Source of the DNA: a virus
Strand: one strand, 5' to 3'
Length of the DNA: 23,746 nt
IMG/VR virus record: IMGVR_UViG_3300009431_000139
Span: 1-23,746 of that record
A program made the position numbers and the translations under genes. Positions 14,637 to 21,773 of the stretch are shown one piece after another (positions within the stretch are counted from its first letter, which is position 1; every line of letters starts with the position of its first letter). The notes below the pieces were generated by a model, which searched no databases, had not been told where the DNA came from, and saw only the letters and a program-made list of their open reading frames with translations.

Positions 14637-14666
14637 ATTATGCCACAGGTACTATACAAGAGTCAA
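14637..14666 (-). promoter_or_regulatory. Sigma70-like promoter with extended -10
   Basis: On the minus strand TTGACT (14666-14661), an 18-base spacer, then TGG-CATAAT (hexamer 14642-14637). The TGN before the -10 hexamer is an extended -10 element. It lies directly after the stop of gene 14668-14868. Predicted transcription starts near 14630, leaving about 45 bases before the terminator stem. It would drive the capsid operon. Confidence 0.75.
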
Positions 14667-14667
14667 G

Positions 14668-14868
14668 CTAGATTTTAGGCATCCTCTTTTTGGCAACGGG
14701 CATCATCCTGGAGATATCGATCATCCAGGTCATCCCATCATTGGATTTTTCCAAGATGATCAAGTAAGATCCAGGATCCAATCGATCCACCTGTCTCGCT
14801 ATAGATGTGGCTCTCTTGGATGTGTCGTGGAGCTTGGGATCATCTTTCTTGTTGGGATCTTTATCCAC
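14668..14868 (-). CDS. Small basic protein of unknown function (66 aa)
   Basis: A longer frame starts at 14946 but would lie mostly inside the previous gene. The better start is GTG 14866-14868, which has AGGAGG exactly 6 bases upstream and overlaps the previous TAA by 8 bases. The product begins MDKDPNKKDDPKLHDTSKRA and ends MPVAKKRMPKI. The middle, LDPGSYLIILEKSNDGMTWM, looks like two beta strands. No family recognised. It closes the accessory block just upstream of the promoter. Confidence 0.7.
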   Translation of the reverse strand: MDKDPNKKDDPKLHDTSKRATSIARQVDRLDPGSYLIILEKSNDGMTWMIDISRMMPVAKKRMPKI

Positions 14869-15184
14869 CCCAATCCTCCTGTTCTCCCAATGTTTTGAGG
14901 AGCCTGCACAGGATCCAACCCTGATTGATGATCTCCTGTCCATCATGTTCTACAATAGTATGAACGTGAGCATAATTCCCTCCATCTTGCTCCACGATCT
15001 CCGTAACCTCCACCTGGGTTCCATGGGCTAGATATCCCGTGAGATTTTGAGGTTCCAGGAGACCAGATCCAGGCACTCTCCACAAATAAAGATACTCCTG
15101 TACCACGTTACCAAACTCAATTGACTGAGGGTATCGATCTATGCCCCACACTTGATCAAACATCGGTTTTGATTGCTTTACCAT
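14861..15184 (-). CDS. SH3-like small protein (107 aa)
   Basis: The start has GGAG 5 bases before ATG, inside a 20-bp motif repeated at 22728-22747. Residues 35-95 carry a bacterial SH3-like pattern: RVPGSGLLEPQNLTGYLAHG, then TQVEVTEIVEQDGGNYAHVH and QGWILCRLL. SH3-like folds often bind peptides or cell-wall material. Here it is a lone domain without an enzyme partner, in an accessory block between packaging and capsid genes. Virion role or host-interaction role are both possible. Confidence 0.6.
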   Translation of the reverse strand: MVKQSKPMFDQVWGIDRYPQSIEFGNVVQEYLYLWRVPGSGLLEPQNLTGYLAHGTQVEVTEIVEQDGGNYAHVHTIVEHDGQEIINQGWILCRLLKTLGEQEDWGG

Positions 15185-15188
15185 AAAC

Positions 15189-15208
15189 TCTCCAGGAGCG
15201 TCTCTAAG
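15189..15208 (-). repeat. 20-bp leader repeat, copy 1
   Basis: The minus-strand sequence CTTAGAGACGCTCCTGGAGA contains the GGAG ribosome site of gene 14861-15184. A second copy at 22728-22747 differs at one position (CTTAGAAACGCTCCTGGAGA). Both lie in untranslated leader sequence. They could be a shared regulatory site or a short boundary sequence for recombination between phage modules. Confidence 0.85.
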
Positions 15209-15254
15209 CGTTTTTGTATCTTCATTTATATGGTTTAACCTATTGTGTACATAT

Positions 15255-15287
15255 TCCAGATCTAGGATTGATTAGGCGAGATCTGGA
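15255..15287 (-). promoter_or_regulatory. Nine-pair stem-loop overlapping a stop codon
   Basis: TCCAGATCT at 15287-15279 (minus strand) pairs with AGATCTGGA at 15263-15255 across a 15-base loop that contains the TAA of gene 15272-15490. No T tract follows, so it is not a terminator. It may protect the 3' end of the accessory mRNA. The 87-base gap 15185-15271 holds this stem and the repeat leader and nothing else clear. Confidence 0.55.
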
Positions 15288-15490
15288 TCATTCTGGTCAT
15301 TATCGGGCAAGATAAACCCCATTTCGCTGGCGTCCCTAAACAACCTAGAGAGACAACCGTCACACAAGGCTATCACCATCATTGACCTGAACTTAATCAG
15401 ATATACCATCCCACCCCAAAGATCACAAACAATACACGGTTTGAGATCCTTTCCGTTTCCATAATCTATAACTAGAACACTGAGATCCAT
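15272..15490 (-). CDS. Small Cys-rich (zinc-binding type) protein B (72 aa)
   Basis: The protein begins MDLSVLVIDYGNGKDLKPCI and has a C-I-V-C pair (about residues 19-22) and a C-D-G-C pair (about 43-46), in the order of a treble-clef or zinc ribbon. After the second pair comes LSRLFRD, echoed in the adjacent upstream gene (DGCLSRAV). The two proteins therefore look related. ATG lies one base after the upstream stop, so translation is probably coupled. Function unknown; likely a small regulatory or anti-host protein. Confidence 0.65.
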   Translation of the reverse strand: MDLSVLVIDYGNGKDLKPCIVCDLWGGMVYLIKFRSMMVIALCDGCLSRLFRDASEMGFILPDNDQNDPDLA

Positions 15491-15491
15491 G

Positions 15492-15710
15492 TCAAATACT
15501 CACCCAGCCATCAGGAAGATCCCGTAGTTTTACCTTATGTCCTAGTTGTCTTGGTAGAAACCTTGAGACACAGTGCGCCAGAGCCAACCAGCATTCACGA
15601 CATAAATATATCTTCGTACCTCCAACCTCTACGGCTATTACAGCCCTTGAGAGACAACCGTCCTCATCACACATGGATGCAAAACAACCTAACACTGTCA
15701 CACTTCCCAT
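15492..15710 (-). CDS. Small Cys-rich (zinc-binding type) protein A (72 aa)
   Basis: The start has AGGAG 6 bases before ATG. Cysteines at about 9, 14 and 19 (GCFASMCDEDGCLSRA) and C-R-E-C (about 37-40) suggest a zinc site. The C-terminus is basic (FLPRQLGHKVKLRDLPDGW). It shares the DGCLSR word and the exact 72-residue length with the next gene, consistent with an old duplication. The function is not recognised. Confidence 0.65.
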   Translation of the reverse strand: MGSVTVLGCFASMCDEDGCLSRAVIAVEVGGTKIYLCRECWLALAHCVSRFLPRQLGHKVKLRDLPDGWVSI

Positions 15711-15712
15711 GT

Positions 15713-15728
15713 TTAACTCCTATCGATA
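15713..15728 (-). repeat. 16-bp direct repeat, copy 1 (ribosome-site repeat)
   Basis: TATCGATAGGAGTTAA on the minus strand, matching TATCGATAGGAGCTAA at 16115-16130 in 15 of 16 positions. Both include the AGGAG ribosome site of the gene that follows. The two copies flank the C39-like peptidase gene, as expected if that gene came in by recombination or by duplication of a start region. Confidence 0.85.
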
Positions 15729-15753
15729 CTCCTGGTCAATACCTAATATTCTA

Positions 15754-16113
15754 TTATTGGATCACCTTCAAAAATACTGTGTACGTTTCCTTATTTTTGA
15801 GAGCTCCGTTCGGATGGGGATCGTGAACAACCTTACCACCACATCCCACCACACTATGCCAAAAGTTCCCATTTTTGCTTTTACCATTGATGATGTAATA
15901 GCCCACTGGATCCACATCACTCTTACTGATATCAATGTCAATAGGCTGTAGCCCTAAGTTATCGATACACCATAGAGAGAATTGCTCGTACCAGCCAGAT
16001 CTGACACCCCATCGGGGGATCTCATTAAGATTCAGATCAAACATAGATGCCAAACAAGCCTGTTGACAATTTCCTCCTGGAAATCCAAATGTTGTCTGAT
16101 TTACCTTTTTCAT
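15754..16113 (-). CDS. C39-like / papain-fold cysteine peptidase (119 aa)
   Basis: The start has AGGAG 5-6 bases upstream of ATG. The sequence MKKVNQTTFGFPGGNCQQAC places a conserved Cys (C16) at the start of a helix, the usual C39-like layout. A second block NGNFWHSVVGCGGKVVHDPH holds His86 and Asp98. Together these suggest a Cys-His-Asp triad in a compact C39-like papain-fold domain of roughly family size. Phages often carry one as a small stand-alone gene; reported or proposed roles include cleaving cell-wall or host proteins. It lies between head morphogenesis and capsid genes and is flanked by 16-bp repeats (15713-15728 and 16115-16130). The substrate is unknown. Confidence 0.7.
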   Translation of the reverse strand: MKKVNQTTFGFPGGNCQQACLASMFDLNLNEIPRWGVRSGWYEQFSLWCIDNLGLQPIDIDISKSDVDPVGYYIINGKSKNGNFWHSVVGCGGKVVHDPHPNGALKNKETYTVFLKVIQ

Positions 16114-16114
16114 A

Positions 16115-16130
16115 TTAGCTCCTATCGATA
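16115..16130 (-). repeat. 16-bp direct repeat, copy 2 (ribosome-site repeat)
   Basis: TATCGATAGGAGCTAA on the minus strand. TATCGATAG also encodes the last two codons (Tyr, Arg) and the stop of the head morphogenesis gene. The partner copy lies 402 bp away, at 15713-15728, after the peptidase gene, where it is non-coding. That asymmetry suggests the 15713 copy is the derived one. Confidence 0.85.
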
Positions 16131-16763
16131 TTCCTTGTCACATTGACAATTTCTTTGACACTGGCACTCGGATCCTGGGGATGGATAGGTTCCAAGGGGA
16201 GCCCACCCTCCCGCCTCGTAGGTTAGACAATCATCACAATTATTCGTACCACCCAACACTCTCCGCTCTTCCGTGAACCCAGCCTCCTCTTTAGCCTCTT
16301 GAACTCCATCGTAGTATCCAGTTCGTGACGCCTTGGCGTAGAGATCTGCCCTCCACAGGATTTGATCCCTGGTCATTTTGTTGTCGGCGATATCAAAAGC
16401 GAATTTATTCAGTTGCTGGTACTCAAAACGCAACCGCCCACCCATCCGCCCCCATGCGGTCTGTGTCATCTGCTTTACTCCACCGCGCCCCACGGATGAG
16501 GCCAACCCCCAGGAGTCTTTCACAGCGGATCCCATTTGTTTCTGCCATGTGGAGAGATCGATCTTTCCATCCAGGAATCTCTCGGTGATGTTACGCACAC
16601 CACTAGACAGATCTCCAGCGATCATCCTGCCCACATCCTTCTCCACCGTGGTATCGGATATCGGTCTACCAGTGACAGCCGATACAAACACAGCCTTGAT
16701 CCGATCCCATAATCGGGCGCCCACTCTCGCGGCCAGTATCGATTTACTCATCATCACTGTCAT
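16122..16763 (-). CDS. Head morphogenesis protein, Mu gpF-like style (213 aa)
   Basis: The N-terminus is basic and helical. Residues 80-160 are helical (DSWGLASSVGRGGVKQMTQT, then ADLYAKASRTGYYDGVQEAK). The C-terminus has the family signature N-C-D-D-C-L (176-179), GWAPLGTYPSPGSECQCQRN and a final C-Q-C, with six cysteines (176, 179, 200, 202, 206, 208) likely binding zinc. Head morphogenesis proteins of this type help build the portal-proximal head. Start: ATG 16761-16763 overlaps the end of the portal gene by 20 bases; the ribosome site is poor, so translation is probably coupled to portal translation. A second ATG pair (residues 4-5) is an alternative. Confidence 0.8.
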   Translation of the reverse strand: MTVMMSKSILAARVGARLWDRIKAVFVSAVTGRPISDTTVEKDVGRMIAGDLSSGVRNITERFLDGKIDLSTWQKQMGSAVKDSWGLASSVGRGGVKQMTQTAWGRMGGRLRFEYQQLNKFAFDIADNKMTRDQILWRADLYAKASRTGYYDGVQEAKEEAGFTEERRVLGGTNNCDDCLTYEAGGWAPLGTYPSPGSECQCQRNCQCDKEYR

Positions 16764-18408
16764 CTGGTTTGGGATTGGCTCTGATAAGAGCGGAGATCCT
16801 GGGTGAGATCTTGGCGGCGAGTTTTACCAATCGTTTAGCAAACGTATCAGGATCGATGTTCATCAGATCCGTTTCTCTTGTGAGATCGATGGGGTGCTCA
16901 TCGGGATCCACAGCAAACGGGCGGCGAGCTCCGTGGATCACGGCATGCATCAGGGCTTTTTGTAGATCCTCTTTTGAGAGATCCTCAACAGAGATCTCCG
17001 CCATCCTGGCATAATCCTCTAGAGCCACTCCCACATCCACGGAGATGATCTCATCACCTTCCTGGGGATCCTCATCCAGCGGGATCTCATCCTGATCCTC
17101 AAATGGATCCTCATCATCCTGGGGAACACTCACCACCTCATCATCACTCATCTCGGCGGTTTGTTCTGGCAAGAATTTTGATTTACGCCTCACCGCCATC
17201 TCATCATCTGTGGTGATTGAGAAGGATCTTCCAAACTTCTCCACAAATCCCGCCAGCGCGTTGAGATCGATGGGCTTCTCCACAGGCGTGGCGATCAGTG
17301 GGGGGATCCTTGTAAGATCACCAAATGATCCAGGATTATTTCTTATCAACCATCTTCCGATCTGTTGCCCGCCCTGATCAGCGAACCCCTGCATCATGGA
17401 GTTGAATACTTCCATATACATCTCACTCGCATCACTCACCGCGGCAAACGCTCCCGCTCCTGATGTGGTGGCCATACCCACCCATTGTAGAATGTAAGAT
17501 TGTAGTTTGCGGAGAGAATAAAATCGGATCGTGTCCAGTATATCTCTGGCGGCGGGGAATGGGATCGAGATCATATCTACTTCAAATTGATCCATGATCT
17601 CAGTTATAAAGTTTCCATCACTTGCGGCGGCGAGAGCTTCGGCGGCATCCGCCACCATGTTCTCCCCATCAGCGTCCAGAGCCTCCTTGACTTTGAACTT
17701 TATATATCCCGCGGTATGCTCGGCTCCGATCCCCATGATCACCTCATAGCCATACATGAGCCGCTCCATCCTCCACACGGCCTCCAGGGGGGAGAGCCCT
17801 TCGGGGTTATTGGAATCACCGAATGTTATATGTAGACACTCCTCAAATGGGAGAGGGATTGTCTCTGAGTTTTCGGCGTATGGATCCCTCTGGTTCATCC
17901 CTATTACTCGACTATTATCGCCCTCCATCCAGGATGCGAGAGTGGATTGAGATCTCCAGGCTAATCGGCGGATGCCGATCAGGCCATCATTGTATCCAGA
18001 TCTCCAGTCACTATCAGGGGAACTCCACTCATGGGATCTCAATCCTGGAGTGACGTACCACAAGCCCCAGCCCATAAATGGAACCTGGGCCGCGAGAGTG
18101 TTCCTCCACTTTTGGATCCCATCCTCAATATCATCGAGGACTTGATTTCCAAACTCCTCAAACTGTTTGTCATCATCAGTAGGATCTTCCCAGTCGATCT
18201 CATATCTAAAACCTACCTGAGATGCAAATGAGCTCATCATCAATCGAGCCACGGATATCTCGCCATCACTTCTACGGATCCTCTCTAGTAGAGAGTAACA
18301 TCCAGGCCACTCCATTTTCGTATGATAAGCCTCCTGGATAAACCCGGACATCATAGCCAATCCCTGGCTCCCCTTCTCCTTAAATCTTCCCGATCTTGTT
18401 TGTGCCAT
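16744..18408 (-). CDS. Portal protein (554 aa)
   Basis: The start has GGGAG 8 bases before ATG. The 554 residues include an N-terminal helical region (LLERIRRSDGEISVARLMMS), the central LPFEECLHITFGDSNNPEGL followed by SPLEAVWRMERLMYGYEVIM, and an acidic C-terminal tail (VVSVPQDDEDPFEDQDEIPL). NPEGLSPLEAVWR is the common portal motif ((N/D)-x-x-G-x-SPL-x-x-x-W), and the order terminase, portal, head morphogenesis confirms the call. It forms the dodecameric ring through which DNA is packaged. Because the rest of the head genes look Mu-like, it may belong to the gp29 / DUF935-type portals; I cannot settle that by eye. Confidence 0.88.
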   Translation of the reverse strand: MAQTRSGRFKEKGSQGLAMMSGFIQEAYHTKMEWPGCYSLLERIRRSDGEISVARLMMSSFASQVGFRYEIDWEDPTDDDKQFEEFGNQVLDDIEDGIQKWRNTLAAQVPFMGWGLWYVTPGLRSHEWSSPDSDWRSGYNDGLIGIRRLAWRSQSTLASWMEGDNSRVIGMNQRDPYAENSETIPLPFEECLHITFGDSNNPEGLSPLEAVWRMERLMYGYEVIMGIGAEHTAGYIKFKVKEALDADGENMVADAAEALAAASDGNFITEIMDQFEVDMISIPFPAARDILDTIRFYSLRKLQSYILQWVGMATTSGAGAFAAVSDASEMYMEVFNSMMQGFADQGGQQIGRWLIRNNPGSFGDLTRIPPLIATPVEKPIDLNALAGFVEKFGRSFSITTDDEMAVRRKSKFLPEQTAEMSDDEVVSVPQDDEDPFEDQDEIPLDEDPQEGDEIISVDVGVALEDYARMAEISVEDLSKEDLQKALMHAVIHGARRPFAVDPDEHPIDLTRETDLMNIDPDTFAKRLVKLAAKISPRISALIRANPKPDDSDDE

Positions 18409-18428
18409 TTGTTATACTCCCTGGAAGA

Positions 18429-19964
18429 TCATTCCTTCCATCTGGATTTGTGACCCTCAACTTTGGTAAGCCCTCGGATCTTTGAGTAATCAATTTTTAC
18501 ATCCTCAAAAAATGCCTGGATCACACTGTCGCCAGCATCCGTGGATCTCTTGAGGCGTTTTTTTACTTCCTTCTTACTCTCCACTTTTATCCTGGCTCCA
18601 CTCATCACTCTCCAGGATGGCGCCGTGAGATCTCCAGTAAGTTCATCATCTGGAGGAAGAGAGATCACCTCATCGATCAGGAGATCTCTCACATTCCACC
18701 ATGCGGCGGATCTAACATCAGCGAACCCTAGCTCTCCACTGATATCCTTTCTATCTGTTTTTGCTCCAGCGACAAATGGGATTATTCTCCAGGGTTTCCT
18801 CTGTGATTTACGGATCTCTCGCAAACGATCCACTACTCCAGCCCCCACTCCGATCACATCTATGATGGCATACCCTATCCACTTATCGAGTATACCCTGA
18901 GTGCGCCCTGCGACTGCCATTGTATCCCTTTCATTACTGCGAGTCAATTCTTGGATGAGCCACTCGAACCTCTTGGCGTATGTAGAGTAGTTTCCACCCC
19001 TGCCAACATCCACACCCACACAGGTAAACTTTAGATCATAATCATCCTTATTATCATTCCACTCATACCACCTCTCATTAGCCTCCTCAACCAGGGAGAG
19101 TGAGATCACGCCCACATCGGAACTCTTAGCAAAATTACCCAGCACCCTATTTTGATATACCGCAGATCCTTCTCCCCACTGTTTCCTCCTCTGGTTTGCC
19201 CAATCTTTATTGACACGCCCAGCCTTAATCGCATCCTGGAGAGACACATGAATCACATGCCAATCCTCATATCCCGCTTTCCTAGATTGGATCTCATAAA
19301 ATCTCCCCTGAGGTTCTCCAGGTGTAGAGATCGAGAGGATGTAGGCCTCACCACTAGCGAAGGCTCCCTCAGTCGCATCCCATGTATCCACGGGGATCGC
19401 CTTACTCTCATCATAGATATACAAGATATGATCTGCATGGGCTCCCTCCATTGCGCTATAATCATCCGATGTAATAGCAAACGCCTCACCCGTTGTGAGC
19501 TTAAGCGAAAGTGTTCTAAGTTCTGTTCGTGTGTTAAATGGTTTTCTCCCAATTACATCCCACCTTAGATATCTCGCCCATTTATGGATCTCAGGCCATA
19601 GAAATTTGGTAAGTTGTCTCCAAGCACTGGCAGTTGTAGGACACTTCCAATCATCCCCATCTCTAGTGAGAGCAAACCACAACACAGCCCACGCCGCATC
19701 GGCTGTCTTACCCAATCCGTGCGGACCACGCACACTCACTCTCCTCTCTTTCGGGATCCTGGCGAGTACATCCTCCTGGTAGGGAGCCGGGCCATCCTGA
19801 TCTTTAATCAATCCCCACGCAATACAATCACGCACAAATCCAGCAGGATCATCCCAATATTTCTGCTTAAATAACTGGTACTCTGTGGAGTGGAGATCAG
19901 CGCCCGCGGCTCTTTGTAATCTGTGGGAGATCTGATAGTCCAGCCATTTCTCCGTAGAGTTCAT
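18429..19964 (-). CDS. Terminase large subunit (511 aa)
   Basis: Domains are visible in order. Walker A GPHGLGKT (80-87) in an arginine-rich start (PKERRVSVRGPHGLGKTADA). A hydrophobic Walker B-like strand LYIYDE (181-186). A coupling STP motif (214-216). Then a RuvC-like nuclease with FTCVGVDVGRGGNYSTYAKR (Asp319 a likely metal ligand), AIIDVIGVGAGVVDRLREI and WWNVRDLLIDEVISLP. It is the ATP-driven motor and cutting enzyme for DNA packaging. Start: GAGGG 3 bases before ATG. It overlaps the end of the preceding gene by 68 bp; there is no later in-frame start that would avoid the overlap. Confidence 0.92.
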   Translation of the reverse strand: MNSTEKWLDYQISHRLQRAAGADLHSTEYQLFKQKYWDDPAGFVRDCIAWGLIKDQDGPAPYQEDVLARIPKERRVSVRGPHGLGKTADAAWAVLWFALTRDGDDWKCPTTASAWRQLTKFLWPEIHKWARYLRWDVIGRKPFNTRTELRTLSLKLTTGEAFAITSDDYSAMEGAHADHILYIYDESKAIPVDTWDATEGAFASGEAYILSISTPGEPQGRFYEIQSRKAGYEDWHVIHVSLQDAIKAGRVNKDWANQRRKQWGEGSAVYQNRVLGNFAKSSDVGVISLSLVEEANERWYEWNDNKDDYDLKFTCVGVDVGRGGNYSTYAKRFEWLIQELTRSNERDTMAVAGRTQGILDKWIGYAIIDVIGVGAGVVDRLREIRKSQRKPWRIIPFVAGAKTDRKDISGELGFADVRSAAWWNVRDLLIDEVISLPPDDELTGDLTAPSWRVMSGARIKVESKKEVKKRLKRSTDAGDSVIQAFFEDVKIDYSKIRGLTKVEGHKSRWKE

Positions 19965-20730
19965 ATACCCTCGATATTATGTTATTACCATTTGGAACCG
20001 TCTCGAGTTCCGCCACAAATAAACTGATCAGTGCGTCTAATCTCATCAACACCGCGGATCTGGTCATCATCTCTCCCTTATCCGCCATGATCTTCCTCTC
20101 TGTGTCTACAAGCTTTCTCACCTGTTCTGTTTGATCGTTGATCCCCTCAATTTGTTCCTGGAGATCCGCTCCCTGTTCCAAGAGATCTCCCAATAACACA
20201 AGACCATTAGCAAATCCCTGGGCATCCTTCTTGGATTGAGCTTCCAGGGTTTGATCGTATACCTCTTTTGCCCTGGTCCATAACTCAATAGAGTCTACGC
20301 GCCCAAGGAGTTCAACCCTGGAGGCCAGTAGTGTCCGGGTCAATTGTAGTTCCTGGGTGACTGTTACCTGATCGGGATCCGATGCAAACTCAATATGCTT
20401 AGAGAGTAGATCTCCCGTGAGATACTTTGACAATCCTTTCCCCTGATAATTTGGATGTGCGGTTCCCTTTAGAGATGCCCCTCCGTGTCTCTTACATGCT
20501 CCCCCCGCTCTCTTAACCTTCATCCTACAGTATCGATGATGATTGCACTCTGGACAGTGGAGGAGTTCATACTCACTGGCTGGATATCTGTGGCCACAAG
20601 ATGAACACCGCTTTACTCTACGGCAACAATAATCTTGATCACAGGTATCACACCGAAATCGATCCCCGATCTGGTAAACAGATCCAGCACAGGATCTCAC
20701 AGTACACTCGAAAACTGGAGTATCGGTCAT
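19897..20730 (-). CDS. Terminase small subunit candidate with N-terminal zinc fingers (277 aa)
   Basis: The first 80 residues contain twelve cysteines (such as C-D-T-C at 27-30, C-S-S-C at 42-45, C-P-E-C at 59-62), giving two or three zinc-finger-like motifs. Residues 78-104 (ACKRHGGASLKGTAHPNYQG, ending KGLSKYL) resemble the H-G-G ... H/N-P-N-(Y/F)-x-x-G ... S-K-Y-L signature at the start of many phage small terminases. The C-terminal half is a long helix with coiled-coil character (EQIEGINDQTEQVRKLVDTE) for oligomer formation. Adjacency to the large subunit agrees. ATG overlaps the methyltransferase stop (ATGA). It may recognise the packaging site. Confidence 0.72.
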   Translation of the reverse strand: MTDTPVFECTVRSCAGSVYQIGDRFRCDTCDQDYCCRRVKRCSSCGHRYPASEYELLHCPECNHHRYCRMKVKRAGGACKRHGGASLKGTAHPNYQGKGLSKYLTGDLLSKHIEFASDPDQVTVTQELQLTRTLLASRVELLGRVDSIELWTRAKEVYDQTLEAQSKKDAQGFANGLVLLGDLLEQGADLQEQIEGINDQTEQVRKLVDTERKIMADKGEMMTRSAVLMRLDALISLFVAELETVPNGNNIISRVYELYGEMAGLSDLPQITKSRGR

Positions 20731-21773
20731 CCCAATATTGCTTGCCTAATATTGGCTGCTACCGCATACATGAATAGGGGTGGAACACTATTGCCAACCT
20801 GATCAAGTATATTATTCCGCTGACCATATATTTTGTAATCTTCTGGAAAGGATCCCAGCAACATGATCTCCTTTGCAGTTAGAAAGCGCGGATAATTCCA
20901 ATGCACAAGCCCTGTACCTGCCGACTTAATGATCGTCGGAGATGGCCTATTCGGATTTAGCTTGATTGTTCCAAACATATTTCCCTTTGGATGATACTTG
21001 CTTGCTGACTCTCCATGCTGTAATAGTTTCCAATATGGCCTGGTTGATGGATTTAAATCTGGACCACCAAAACTCTCAAGATGCCCTATAGCTGCCTTCG
21101 TGCTAACTGGCCTAAACTGTGGAGTAGGGTATATACTGCCATTCCCCCTATCCCGGAGATCATCGCGAATACCAATAAATATAAGTCGCTCCCTTGACTG
21201 CGGAACAGAATACCAGCACATATTCAACAAGCGCACACTAACTTTATAGCCTGCTTTTTTTAGTTCTTTTACTATTTCAGAGAAAATTAATTTCATTTTC
21301 CCCTGAATTAGCCCGCTAACATTCTCCATTACAAATACCTTTGGCTTAATTTTCTTCAACAAGCGAGTATATTCCAAATAGAGCATGTTTCTATTATCTT
21401 CAATATTTCGCTTTCCTGCATTGCTAAACCCCTGACACGGAGGAGAACCATCTAGAACATCGAGCTCTCCAGGCGCCAATCCTATAATATCAAGGCACTC
21501 CGATGATGACAATAGTCTAATATCTCCATTATATATTGGCAACTCCGAATTATTATTTTTCAGTGTTGTAACTGCATACTTATCCCACTCAACTGCTAAT
21601 AGCTCTCTATACCCAGCCATTGAATATCCAAGCATAGATCCACCACAACCCGCAAATGTAGATACTACAGTAGGAGCATTTATATCCTTTGGTATAAGAT
21701 GCTTATTCCACATAATATCTAAATGCTTTATATAGTTATCTATTTCGGGAAGTCGTGACCACACTCTGGACAT
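20727..21773 (-). CDS. C5 cytosine-specific DNA methyltransferase (Dcm family, 348 aa)
   Basis: The C5-methyltransferase motifs are in order: FAGCGGS (I, 40-46), GSPPCQGFS (IV, catalytic Cys113), ENV (VI, 150-152), QSRERL (VIII, 192-197), RPSPT (IX, 276-280) and GNSVPP (X, 327-332). The target-recognition stretch between VIII and IX is short. It probably modifies phage DNA against host restriction. No endonuclease gene is next to it. GATC occurs only 6 times here (5.7 per kb) against about 35 per kb in the portal gene, and the gene is AT-richer than its neighbours, so it looks recently acquired. The start at 21773 overlaps the ParB-like gene by 34 bases; a later ATG (residue 21) is possible. 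Confidence 0.93.
   Translation of the reverse strand: MSRVWSRLPEIDNYIKHLDIMWNKHLIPKDINAPTVVSTFAGCGGSMLGYSMAGYRELLAVEWDKYAVTTLKNNNSELPIYNGDIRLLSSSECLDIIGLAPGELDVLDGSPPCQGFSNAGKRNIEDNRNMLYLEYTRLLKKIKPKVFVMENVSGLIQGKMKLIFSEIVKELKKAGYKVSVRLLNMCWYSVPQSRERLIFIGIRDDLRDRGNGSIYPTPQFRPVSTKAAIGHLESFGGPDLNPSTRPYWKLLQHGESASKYHPKGNMFGTIKLNPNRPSPTIIKSAGTGLVHWNYPRFLTAKEIMLLGSFPEDYKIYGQRNNILDQVGNSVPPLFMYAVAANIRQAILG

Noticed and set aside
14668-14946. Start at 14946 for the small basic protein
   Set aside because: It would overlap the previous gene by 86 bases without a ribosome site. GTG 14868 has AGGAGG 6 bases upstream.
19960-19990. CATAAT box upstream of the large terminase as a promoter
   Set aside because: No -35-like hexamer lies 16-19 bases upstream, and the box falls inside the coding region of the preceding gene.
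20727-21773. Full restriction-modification system around the methyltransferase
   Set aside because: No endonuclease-like gene lies beside it. Neighbours are a ParB-like protein and a terminase candidate, so it is treated as an orphan modification enzyme.
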